Shown here: one piece after another, positions 15,990 through 23,505 of the stretch | Position numbering within the stretch: position 1 is the stretch's first letter | Layout of the letters: each line of letters begins with the position of its first letter | IMG/VR virus record: IMGVR_UViG_3300005441_000025 | Coordinates: 1-30,941 of that record | Origin: a virus | Length of the DNA stretch: 30,941 nt | Reading direction: 5' to 3' (one strand) | The notes under the pieces: model-generated | Seen by the model: the letters and a program-made list of their open reading frames with translations, nothing else | Databases searched by the model: none | Told to the model about the DNA's origin: nothing | Program-made: the position numbers and the translations under genes

Positions 15990-16469
15990 GTGGCGCAGCG
16001 TGGTATCTACACCGTCGCCTTCGCCGCGTCGTCGTTCACCAACGCCAACGGCGACTACGACTTCTTCGAGCTGACCCCGGCCGACGACAAGCCGATCGAA
16101 GTCGTGGCGATCTTCATCGGCAACAAGAGCGAGATCGGTGACGCGCAGGAGGAGTTCGTCGAGTGGTCGATCGTCACCGACAACGCCACCTCCGGTAACG
16201 GCACCTCGACGACGCCGCGACCGACCGACCCGAGCGACGGCGCGGCCAGCTTCACCGCCGAGGCGGTCGCCTCCACCACGGCGAGCACCGGCACCGAGAT
16301 CCTCGTCCACTCGGACACCTTCAACATCCGCACCGGACTCCAGATGATCTTCCCGGAGCTGATGCGGCCGAAGGCCAGCCAGGGGGACACCATGCTGTGC
16401 ATCCGCATGGAACAGGGGCTCGCCGACGACGCCTCGATCGCCGGCACGGTGTACGTCCGCGAGCTGTAG
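15990..16469 (+). CDS. Presumed virion protein, acidic beta-rich
   Basis: This 159-aa protein starts at GTG 15990 after GAGGGAGG. It contains MAQRGIYTVAFAASSFTNANGDYDFFELTPADDKP and a strand-rich body with a C-terminal segment MLCIRMEQGLADDASIAGTVYVREL. There is no known motif. It is probably part of the neck or decoration set on grounds of location, with closely spaced genes on both sides. Confidence 0.65.
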   Translation: MAQRGIYTVAFAASSFTNANGDYDFFELTPADDKPIEVVAIFIGNKSEIGDAQEEFVEWSIVTDNATSGNGTSTTPRPTDPSDGAASFTAEAVASTTASTGTEILVHSDTFNIRTGLQMIFPELMRPKASQGDTMLCIRMEQGLADDASIAGTVYVREL

Positions 16470-16478
16470 GGGGCGGCG

Positions 16479-17492
16479 GTGCCGCTGTTCGGGCCGGACA
16501 CCACCTGGCAGTACGTCCGGCCCCGACCCCGGTCGGTCCCATCGGCCGCGGCGGGCGGGACGCTCTTCACCCAGGACGTCTCCGGTTCCATCGCCCCGGC
16601 CGGCGCCCTGGTCCGTCAGACCAACAAGACACTCGCCGGATCGATCACCCCGAGCGGCGCGCTGCTGCGCACCATGGGCAAGGCCCTGGCAGGGTCGATC
16701 ACCCCCGCTGGTGCGCTGCTGAAGCAGACCGCGAAGAACCTCGCCGGCACCCTCACTCCGACCGGTGCGCTGTCGACGATCAAGGCGGTCCTGCGGTCCT
16801 TCGCCGGGTCTCTAACGCCGGACGGCGCGCTCCTGCGGCAGGACCAGAAGCCCCTCGCCGGCTCGCTCACGCCCGTCGGCGTACTGGTCAAGCAGACCGC
16901 CAAGTCCTTCGCCGGCAGCATCACCCCTACCGGTGCGATCGGCGTCATCAAGGCGTTCCTGCGCAGCTTCGCCGGCAACCTGACCCCGGCGGGCGGCCTC
17001 GTCCGGCAGGACCAGAAAGCCACCGCCGGAACACTCTCCCCGGCCGGCGAGCTGGCGAAGCAGGCCGCGAAGCGCCTCACCGGCACCATCACCCCAGCGG
17101 GCGCTCTCGCGGCCGCAAAGGCGGTCCTGCGTTCGTTCGCCGGCACACTCACGCCTGCCGGGGCGCTGGTCCGCCAGACCGGCAAGGCCCTCGCCGGCAG
17201 CCTCGCGCCGGCCGCGACGCTGACCCGCTCCATGGCCAAGACCCTCGCCGGCACCCTGGACGCGGCGGGGTCGCTGCTCAAGCAGACCGCGAAGCGGTTC
17301 ACCGGGACGGCCGCACCGGCCGGCACCGTCAACCCCCAGGCCATCGTCGGTGGCGCCTTCCATCGCGCCACCTCCGCGGCCGCGGTGACCGCCCGGCGAA
17401 CCTCCGCGCCGGCGGTCACCGCCCGACGGACGTCCATGGCCGCCGTCACCGCGCAACGCTCCTCCGCGCCGACCGTCACCGGAGGTGAGTAG
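16479..17492 (+). CDS. Repeat protein with 18-20-residue LAGSITPAGAL units
   Basis: This 337-aa protein starts at GTG 16479. After a 33-residue N-terminus come 13 back-to-back units of the form [LF]AG[ST][IL]TPAGAL-x-[RK]Q-x-x-K, each 18 residues except units 4, 7 and 10, which are 20 and contain KA[VF]LRS or AKAVLRS. The units span about residues 34-273, followed by one partial unit and then three ten-residue units close to AVTARRTSAP near the C-terminus. The regularity points to a solenoid or fibre-like fold, and the place between capsid and connector suggests a head fibre or decoration protein. No enzyme motif. Start and stop are sharply framed: its TAG overlaps the next GTG. Confidence 0.8.
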   Translation: MPLFGPDTTWQYVRPRPRSVPSAAAGGTLFTQDVSGSIAPAGALVRQTNKTLAGSITPSGALLRTMGKALAGSITPAGALLKQTAKNLAGTLTPTGALSTIKAVLRSFAGSLTPDGALLRQDQKPLAGSLTPVGVLVKQTAKSFAGSITPTGAIGVIKAFLRSFAGNLTPAGGLVRQDQKATAGTLSPAGELAKQAAKRLTGTITPAGALAAAKAVLRSFAGTLTPAGALVRQTGKALAGSLAPAATLTRSMAKTLAGTLDAAGSLLKQTAKRFTGTAAPAGTVNPQAIVGGAFHRATSAAAVTARRTSAPAVTARRTSMAAVTAQRSSAPTVTGGE

Positions 17493-18388
17493 TGGGCGCC
17501 GAGGTGTTCTTCACCAACGCGAGCGAACTGGCGACCCTGACCAACACCTTCGAGGTCAGCGATGTCGCCACCGACCCGACCACGGTGTCCCTCGTCATCA
17601 CCGATCCCTCGGGCACCGCGACGACCTACACCTACGCGCTGGCCGAGATCACCAGGGACTCGACGGGCGTCTACCACAAGGACATCCCCTGCACCGCCGC
17701 CGGCACCTGGCAGTACGTGTGGATCGGCACCGGCACCGCGACCGACGTGGTGGCCGGCACCTGGGCTGTCGTGTCCACCGACCTGTCCGGCCTGTACTGC
17801 ACACCGGAGTTGCTCAAGGACCGCACCGGGATCAGCGACGCCCTCGACGACGTGGCCATCCTCGCCGCCTGCAAAGCGGTCAAACGGTGGATCGACCGGC
17901 ACTGCGACCGGCACTTCAACCGGGTCACCGCGACCAAGACGCTCACCCCGGACAGCTGGTACTGCCTGAAGGTCCCCGACCTCGTGTCCGTCACCACGCT
18001 GAAGACGGACTCGGCCGGCGACGGCACCTTCGAGACCACCTGGACCACCACCGACTACCAGCTCCTCCCGGTCAACGCCGCCGTCGAGATCGAACCCGAG
18101 CCGTACACCGAGATCCGGACCGTAGCCGCGCTGACCTTTCCGGCCACCGCGTACACACCTTCCTCACGGGCGGACCGGGTCCAGATCGCCGGCGTGTGGG
18201 GCTGGCCCGAGGTCCCCGCACCCATCACCGAAGCGGCGAAGATCCTCTCCGGTGACTACCTGAAGCTCGGCGGCATGGCCTTCGGCGTGGCCGGCTACGG
18301 CGACTACGGAGCCGTCCGCGCCCGCATGAGCAGCCCGGCCATGGAGATGCTCGCCCCGTACCGGCTCACGCCGATCCTGATGAGGTGA
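17492..18388 (+). CDS. Head-tail connector with N-terminal Ig-like domain
   Basis: This 298-aa protein seems to have two parts. Residues about 1-95 form a beta-rich Ig-like domain (VSLVITDPSGTATTYTYALAEI). The rest, from about 105, has the helical start of gp6-like connectors (TPELLKDRTGISDALDDVAILAACKAVKRWIDRHCDRHF) followed by beta strands and a C-terminal WGWPEVPAPITEAAKIL segment that is typical of these adaptors. Such proteins join the portal to the tail or tail terminator. GTG 17492 overlaps the preceding stop. The fused Ig-like domain is not needed for connection and may decorate the neck. Confidence 0.8.
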   Translation: MGAEVFFTNASELATLTNTFEVSDVATDPTTVSLVITDPSGTATTYTYALAEITRDSTGVYHKDIPCTAAGTWQYVWIGTGTATDVVAGTWAVVSTDLSGLYCTPELLKDRTGISDALDDVAILAACKAVKRWIDRHCDRHFNRVTATKTLTPDSWYCLKVPDLVSVTTLKTDSAGDGTFETTWTTTDYQLLPVNAAVEIEPEPYTEIRTVAALTFPATAYTPSSRADRVQIAGVWGWPEVPAPITEAAKILSGDYLKLGGMAFGVAGYGDYGAVRARMSSPAMEMLAPYRLTPILMR

Positions 18389-18391
18389 GCG

Positions 18392-18808
18392 GTGGCGACC
18401 CTCAGCGAGATCCGCGACGCCATCGCCGACCGGCTCGCCACTCTCGACTCCGTCCGGATCGTGCAGGAGTTCGCCGGCCCGATCCCGGTCTCCGGTAACG
18501 CCAGTGTCGCGGTGGTCGAGTACGCCGGCGCGACCTACGACTCGGCGTTCGACCGCGCCGGCGACGCCCTGAACTTCGGCATCATCGTGCTCGCCAGCAA
18601 AGCCAGCGACCGCGGCGGCAGGGCGAAGCTCGACGCGATCTGCGACCCGACCCCCACCTCGACAACCGCCGTGCGGACCGCTGTCAACGGCAGCCTCGCC
18701 GGGATCGTGGCCTTCGCCGTCGTGCGTTCCTCCTCCGGCTACCAGGAGTACGAGATCGAGGGCCAGGCGTACCTCGGGGTCGAGTTCGTGGTGCAGGTGG
18801 AAACGTGA
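18392..18808 (+). CDS. Probable tail terminator or neck protein
   Basis: This 138-aa protein (GTG 18392) opens with ATLSEIRDAIADRLATL, a helix typical of small tail terminator or completion proteins, then alternates strands and helices up to LGVEFVVQVET. It lies between the connector and the tail tube gene, the right place for a terminator that caps the tail tube at the head side. There is no diagnostic motif. Start follows the previous stop by three bases, and its stop overlaps the next GTG (GTGA). Confidence 0.65.
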   Translation: MATLSEIRDAIADRLATLDSVRIVQEFAGPIPVSGNASVAVVEYAGATYDSAFDRAGDALNFGIIVLASKASDRGGRAKLDAICDPTPTSTTAVRTAVNGSLAGIVAFAVVRSSSGYQEYEIEGQAYLGVEFVVQVET

Positions 18809-19827
18809 GGTGGCTGGCCTGCGCGCCGGGCCCCGGCTTCAGCGTCCTGGACGTGCACACCGGCTACGTCGAGGCGCTGCGCGCCGCCGGGCAGCAGGTC
18901 GTCGACTACCCGCTCGGTGACGCCCTCACCTTCTATGACAGCGTCCTGCTCCAGGCCGGCAGCCATGTTTTCCGCAAGGCGCTGTCGGGGCAGCAGGCCA
19001 CCGAGCTGGCCGCCGGCCGGCTCGCCGGCGCGCTGTACCGGGTCCGCCCCGACGTCCTGCTCATCACCAGTGGTTTCTTCGTCGACACGGACCTGCTCAA
19101 GCTCGCGCGCCGCGACGGCGTGCGGGTGGTCGCGATCCTGACGGAGCAGCCCTACGAGCACGCCCGCGAGCTGGAACTGGCCAGCCACTGCGACCTCGTG
19201 TTGCTGACCGACCCGATCAACATCGAGGACTTCCAGCAGGTCAGCCGCGCCGCGCATGCCGGGCACTGCTACCGCCCCACCCTCCACTCCCCGGGCCCGG
19301 TGGACCCGGCGCTGGCCTGTGACTTCGCGTTCGTCGGCACCGGCTACGCCAGCCGGATCGGCTTCTTCGAGCGGATGGACCTCGCCGGGCTGGACGTGCT
19401 TCTCGCCGGGAACTGGCAGCAACTCAGCACGGACTCGCCGCTGCACCGGTTCGTCGCGACCGGCCCGGCGGACTGTCTCGACAACGCCGCGACGGTCGAG
19501 GTCTACCGGTCGATGCGGGCCGGGATCAACCTCTACCGCCGCGAGGCCGAGGACGGTGCGACGCGGGGCTGGTCGATCGGGCCGCGCGAGGTGGAGATGG
19601 CCGCCATCGGCGCTTTCTTCCTGCGCGACCCGAGACCCGAGGGCGACGAGCTGCTGCCGATGCTGCCGACGTTCACCTGCCCGGAGCAGGCCGCCGAGCA
19701 GCTGCGGTGGTGGCTCGCCCACGACGACCAGCGGCAGGCCGCCGCACTCAAGGCCCGCGAGGCCGTCGCTGATCGAACGTTCGACAACGCTGCCGCGCGT
19801 CTGCTGCGGCTCTTGGATGAGGAGTAG
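18805..19827 (+). CDS. CgeB-like GT-B glycosyltransferase next to the tail tube gene
   Basis: This 340-aa protein has a GT-B layout: an N-terminal Rossmann part (MRWLACAPGPGFSVLDVHTGYVEALRAAG), a linker near RPDVLLITSGFFVDTDLLK, and a C-terminal part with DFAFVGTGYASR (173-184), the loop and helix common in CgeB-like enzymes, plus GATRGWSIGPREVEMAAIGAFFL, which corresponds to the donor-binding region. It sits in the operon between a presumed tail terminator and the tail tube gene, so a tail protein is an attractive acceptor. Start GTG 18805 overlaps the upstream stop. It lies 4.6 kb downstream of the main sugar cassette, on a different part of the operon. Confidence 0.82.
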   Translation: MRWLACAPGPGFSVLDVHTGYVEALRAAGQQVVDYPLGDALTFYDSVLLQAGSHVFRKALSGQQATELAAGRLAGALYRVRPDVLLITSGFFVDTDLLKLARRDGVRVVAILTEQPYEHARELELASHCDLVLLTDPINIEDFQQVSRAAHAGHCYRPTLHSPGPVDPALACDFAFVGTGYASRIGFFERMDLAGLDVLLAGNWQQLSTDSPLHRFVATGPADCLDNAATVEVYRSMRAGINLYRREAEDGATRGWSIGPREVEMAAIGAFFLRDPRPEGDELLPMLPTFTCPEQAAEQLRWWLAHDDQRQAAALKAREAVADRTFDNAAARLLRLLDEE

Positions 19828-19829
19828 CC

Positions 19830-20228
19830 GTGGGACGCATTGCCGGCCGCAACGCCGTGATCTACCTGGGTGCCACCACCTCGGCGGCGGCCAGCCCGAT
19901 CACGTTCCAGAACACATGGTCGATGAACTTCACGTCCGACAAGATCGACGTAACGGCGTTCGGTGAGACGACAAAGACGTATGTGGCCGGCATCGCCGAC
20001 GCGCAGGGCGAGTTCGCCGGCTTCTATGACGACTCCACGCCGCAGACCTACACCGCGGCCATCGACGGGCTGAGCCGCAGGTTCTACCTCTACCCGAGCA
20101 GTCTGAACACCGCGCAGTACTTCTTCGGCACCGTGTTCGCCGACATGTCGATCAACGCTGCCGTCGCGGGGGCGACCGAGGTCAGCGCCAGTTGGAACGC
20201 GGCCAGCAGCATCGCCAAGGTCGGTTAG
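19830..20228 (+). CDS. Major tail tube protein
   Basis: This 132-aa protein starts at GTG 19830. It contains NTWSMNFTSDKIDVTAFGETTKTYVAGIADAQGEFAGFYDD, a segment characteristic of siphophage tail tube proteins, and otherwise is beta-rich with a length close to other short major tail proteins. It should polymerise into stacked hexameric rings on the tape measure. Its place after the head-tail joining genes and before the chaperones fits. The stop overlaps the next GTG (TAGTG). Confidence 0.9.
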   Translation: MGRIAGRNAVIYLGATTSAAASPITFQNTWSMNFTSDKIDVTAFGETTKTYVAGIADAQGEFAGFYDDSTPQTYTAAIDGLSRRFYLYPSSLNTAQYFFGTVFADMSINAAVAGATEVSASWNAASSIAKVG

Positions 20229-20764
20229 TGGCCAGCATCCGGTTCCGTGGCCGGGAGGATCTGCCCCGGGTCGCTGCGGCGCTGGACCACGCCCCGAACA
20301 ACCTGCGCCGCGAACTTGTCGTCGCACTCAAGGCGGCGGCCCGACCAGCGGTCCGCGACGTCAAGGCCGCTATCCGGGCCGCCGACGTGGCCGGTCGCCG
20401 CACCGGTCGGGGTCGGCCGTTCCGCGCCGCGATCCCGTCCCGTGGCCTCCGGGCGCCGATGGCCCGGGCGGTCGACTCGCAGGTGTCCACCCTGTCCTCC
20501 GGTGCGCGGGTCGACATCGTCCTCAAGGAGGAACGGGTACCGCCGCGGATCCGGCGGGTCGTGAAGTTCGTGGTCGGTGACGCCCACCGCTGGCGCCATC
20601 CGATCATGGGGAAGAACCGCGACGGCTCGTGGCGTGGTGCCGCGAGCCAGAACGCCCCGAACGTGTGGTGGAAGACCCTGAGGCCGCACATCCCGGACTT
20701 CAACCGCGAGGTCGCGCGGGCTGTCCAGCGCACCGAGGAGCAGCTGCGGCGGGAGGCGGGCTGA
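20228..20764 (+). CDS. gp10-like minor head-tail protein (probable)
   Basis: This 178-aa very basic protein starts at GTG 20228, overlapping the tail tube stop (TAGTG), and has no separate ribosome site, so it is likely coupled. The helical start (LPRVAAALDHAPNNLRRELVVALKAAARPAVRDVKAAIRAAD) is typical of HK97 gp10-like neck proteins. A second basic part includes WRHPIMGKNRDGSWRGA and ends in a helix. In HK97-type phages gp10 usually precedes the tail tube gene, so the order here is slightly unusual. Function is inferred from the N-terminal pattern. Confidence 0.6.
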   Translation: MASIRFRGREDLPRVAAALDHAPNNLRRELVVALKAAARPAVRDVKAAIRAADVAGRRTGRGRPFRAAIPSRGLRAPMARAVDSQVSTLSSGARVDIVLKEERVPPRIRRVVKFVVGDAHRWRHPIMGKNRDGSWRGAASQNAPNVWWKTLRPHIPDFNREVARAVQRTEEQLRREAG

Positions 20765-20765
20765 G

Positions 20766-21209
20766 ATGCCGCGCATCCGCATGAGCGACGCCGACCGCGA
20801 ACGCTACGGCGGCCCGGAATGGGTGGAGATCTCACTGATCGAACTGATCGACGAGGAGACCGGGCTGATCGAGCAGGTGGAGAACGCGTGGGGGATGAGC
20901 CCGCCGGAGCTTCTGCGTCACCTGTTCCGCCAGTCCACCCAGGCGCTGCGGGCGGTGGTGTGGATCGCCCGGCGCAAGGCCGGCTGTGTCGACCCCGTGG
21001 CCACGTTCAAACCCAAGGTCCAGGCGTGGTCCGGGATCACCTGGGAACCACTGCCCGCCGAGGTCGCCGCCGCCGAGGAAGCCACCGCCGAATGGGGTGA
21101 TGCCGACCCCCCGGCCAACCGGGCAGAGCGACGCAAGAAGCCTGGTCGCCGCCCGGCAAAGTCAAAGACCTCATCGACAAGCACTGGATCGACTTCATCC
21201 GGATCCTGA
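20766..21209 (+). CDS. Tail assembly chaperone, short form (gpG-like)
   Basis: This 147-aa protein starts at ATG 20766 after GGGAGG. Such chaperones coat the tape measure protein before tail tube polymerisation. Position between the tail tube and tape measure genes and the helical, acidic body (WVEISLIELIDEETGLIEQVENAWGMSPPELL) support the call. From about residue 117 the zero frame becomes Lys/Ser/Thr-rich and low in complexity, the expected result when the real downstream coding frame is the -1 frame (see the frameshift product). A cryptic tail after the slip site is normal for gpG. Confidence 0.85.
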   Translation: MPRIRMSDADRERYGGPEWVEISLIELIDEETGLIEQVENAWGMSPPELLRHLFRQSTQALRAVVWIARRKAGCVDPVATFKPKVQAWSGITWEPLPAEVAAAEEATAEWGDADPPANRAERRKKPGRRPAKSKTSSTSTGSTSSGS

Positions 21210-21310
21210 GCGCCCAACCCGACCAGGTGCGCCGCTGGCCCTACCGGCACTTCCTCCAGGCCGTCACCTACGTGGACGCATACAAAGCGGCGGCGGCCGA
21301 ACGGGGGTGA
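20766..21310 (+). CDS. Tail assembly chaperone, -1 frameshift product (gpGT-like)
   Basis: This would be a longer chaperone made by -1 frameshifting within the short-form gene. The zero frame reads C CCC CCG at 21107-21113, an X-XXY-YYZ slippery heptamer; slipping back one base gives perfect re-pairing in both sites. The -1 frame then stays open to the TGA at 21308-21310 and encodes WSPPGKVKDLIDKHWIDFI and later YRHFLQAVTYVDAYKAAAA, helical and well-coded text unlike the zero frame. A TGA in that frame at 21098-21100 sets the upstream limit, seven bases before the slippery site. The product would be 181 aa. The tape measure GTG at 21307 overlaps this stop, as expected for coupled genes. Confidence 0.85.
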
Positions 21311-23496
21311 CCCCCGTGGTGCAACTCCGGGTCGATGTCGCCGCCGCCGACGCGCGGCGCGAATTCAACCAGGCGTCCCGTTCCGTGCGGGACATGGCCG
21401 GCGCGTTGGATGTCGCGCAGCGGCAGGCTGACCAGCTCGGCGACGAACTGACCGTCGCTTCGGCCCGGGCGGCACAGGCGACCCGGGAGTTCGACGCCGC
21501 GTCGAATGCCGCCGATGACGCGGCCGACGAGATGCGCCGCCTCCGCGGCCAGGTCGACGCATTGGGCAACGCCGCACCGCAGGCCCTCGTCGACCAACTC
21601 CGCCAGGCCGAAGACCACCTCCGCGACATGGAGCGCGAGGAGCAGCGCCTCCGCGAGGCGATGGAGGACGCCACCCACGAACAGAACCGGCTGAACCGGG
21701 CGTTCACCGATGGTGGGGACCGGGTCCAGCACATCACCCGCCAGCTTGCCGAGGCCCGCCGGGAGGCGGACCGGTTGCGGGTCGCGATGGACCGGGCGAA
21801 CCGGCAGGCGAACAACCCGCTGCGCGGCGCCCAGCGGGGGCTGCTCGGGTTCCGGCAGCAGATCAACAATGTGCTGTCCGGGCAGGGTGGGCTCGGTGCG
21901 GCGATCTCGCAGGCGTGGGCCAACGTGCCCGTCGAGGCCAAGGCCGCGATCGTCGGCGCCGGACTGGCGATGGCCACACTCCTGGCCTCCGCGGTCGGTG
22001 CCGCCCTGAACGCGTTGCTGCTGGCCGCGATCGGTGGCGCGGTCCTGGCCGGGGTGGTGGCGCTGGCGGCGAAGTCGTCGAACGTGGTGCAGGCCGCGTT
22101 CGCGGACGTGTTCCAGCCGATCGGCAAGCAGATCACCTCCCTCGCCCAGGGGGCGGAGGGACCACTGGTCGCGTCGGCCCGGGTGTTCGGTGCCGCGTGG
22201 ACGCAGGTGTCCGAGGACGTGCGCGGCGCGATCGCCGACATCCTCCCCGTGATCAAACCTCTCGCCGAGGGGATCGCCGGGCTGGGTGTGAATGCGATGC
22301 CCGGCTTCCGCGACGCGGTGAAGGCGTCCGTGCCGGTACTGAAGGAGCTGGCCCGCGATTTGCCGCTGATCGGCGAGGCGGCCTCGGAGATGTTCGCCAG
22401 CTTCGCCCGCGGTGGGGACGGGGCGGTCAAGGGGATGCGCGCCGTGGCGACCATCGTCGGCGGCACCCTGATCATCATCGGTGATGTGGTCGAGGCGTTG
22501 AGCAAGCGTTTCGACCAGTTCACGAACAACCTGGAGACCGTGACCGTCGGGCTGTCGAAGATCCCCGGCATCGGCAAGGCCTTCGAGGGTGCGGCGGACT
22601 TCTGGCAGAACTTCAACAACGGCGCCGACGGCGCCGTCATCTCCCTCACCGCGACGGGGGAAGCTGCGGACGATGCGGCGCTGGGCATGGGTCGGCAGGC
22701 TGAGGCCACCTCTGCCGCCGCCCGGGCCGCCCAGCAGTTGAGCCGCAACCTCGACGATCTGATCAACACCGAACTCGGCGCGAAGGAAGCCTCGATCAAC
22801 TTCGAGGCGGCCCTGGATGCGATCACCGAATCCGCGAAGGAGAACGGCCGCAGCCTCGACATCACCAACGCCAAGGGGCGCGCCAATGCTGAGACGCTCC
22901 TGTCGGGCGTGCGCGCCGCGGAGGCGAAGCGGCTGGCGGACATCGCCCTGGCCGGCGGCGAGAACGCGTCCGCCGCCGCGATCGACAGGGCGAACGCCGC
23001 CTACCAGGCCCAGGTCGAGCAGATCAGGGCCACGGCGCGAGCGGCCGGATTCACCGAGGCCGAGATCAACAACCTGATCGGCACCCTGAACCGGATCCCG
23101 AAGAGCGTCCGCACGACCTTCACCCTCGAATACCGGACCGTCGGCAGCATCCCCAAGGACCAGCGTGTCGGTGCGGGTGTCATCAAGGGCTACGCGATAG
23201 GCGGTAGCCCGCCACCGGGTTGGGCATGGGTGGGTGAACACGGGCCGGAGCTGGTCAAGTTCGCGGGCGGGGAAACAGTTCTGAACGCGATGAAGTCGGC
23301 ACAGCTCATGGGCGCAAGCAGCGGGGCGACGGCCTCCCGTCCCGCCTCCGCCGCTGGCGCCACCGCCTCACCGGTCATGAACAACCACCTCACCGTCAAC
23401 GCGCCGGTCGGCTCCACGGCGGCGGACACCGGCAAGGCCGTCATCGAGGCGATCAAGGCCTACGAGCGGACCTCCGGGTCGGGCTGGCGACGGTAG
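21307..23496 (+). CDS. Tape measure protein
   Basis: This 729-aa protein fixes tail length and is packed inside the tail tube. It has a long charged coiled-coil N-terminus (residues about 15-190, including EDHLRDMEREEQRLREAM), then hydrophobic segments at about 213-258 (GAGLAMATLLASAVGAALNA and AIGGAVLAGVVALAAKS), further long helices, and a C-terminal region with WAWVGEHGPELVKFAGGETVL, a motif common at this end of tape measures. At about 0.15 nm per residue this suggests a tail near 110 nm. GTG 21307 overlaps the frameshift-product stop; GTGs at 21316 and 21319 are possible alternatives. Confidence 0.93.
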   Translation: MTPVVQLRVDVAAADARREFNQASRSVRDMAGALDVAQRQADQLGDELTVASARAAQATREFDAASNAADDAADEMRRLRGQVDALGNAAPQALVDQLRQAEDHLRDMEREEQRLREAMEDATHEQNRLNRAFTDGGDRVQHITRQLAEARREADRLRVAMDRANRQANNPLRGAQRGLLGFRQQINNVLSGQGGLGAAISQAWANVPVEAKAAIVGAGLAMATLLASAVGAALNALLLAAIGGAVLAGVVALAAKSSNVVQAAFADVFQPIGKQITSLAQGAEGPLVASARVFGAAWTQVSEDVRGAIADILPVIKPLAEGIAGLGVNAMPGFRDAVKASVPVLKELARDLPLIGEAASEMFASFARGGDGAVKGMRAVATIVGGTLIIIGDVVEALSKRFDQFTNNLETVTVGLSKIPGIGKAFEGAADFWQNFNNGADGAVISLTATGEAADDAALGMGRQAEATSAAARAAQQLSRNLDDLINTELGAKEASINFEAALDAITESAKENGRSLDITNAKGRANAETLLSGVRAAEAKRLADIALAGGENASAAAIDRANAAYQAQVEQIRATARAAGFTEAEINNLIGTLNRIPKSVRTTFTLEYRTVGSIPKDQRVGAGVIKGYAIGGSPPPGWAWVGEHGPELVKFAGGETVLNAMKSAQLMGASSGATASRPASAAGATASPVMNNHLTVNAPVGSTAADTGKAVIEAIKAYERTSGSGWRR

Positions 23497-23505
23497 GGGG
23501 CCGCA

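Noticed and set aside
21264-23241. Leftward open frames opposite the tape measure gene
   Set aside because: Low-complexity Ser/Ala/Arg text opposite a strongly supported tape measure; typical GC-driven artefact.
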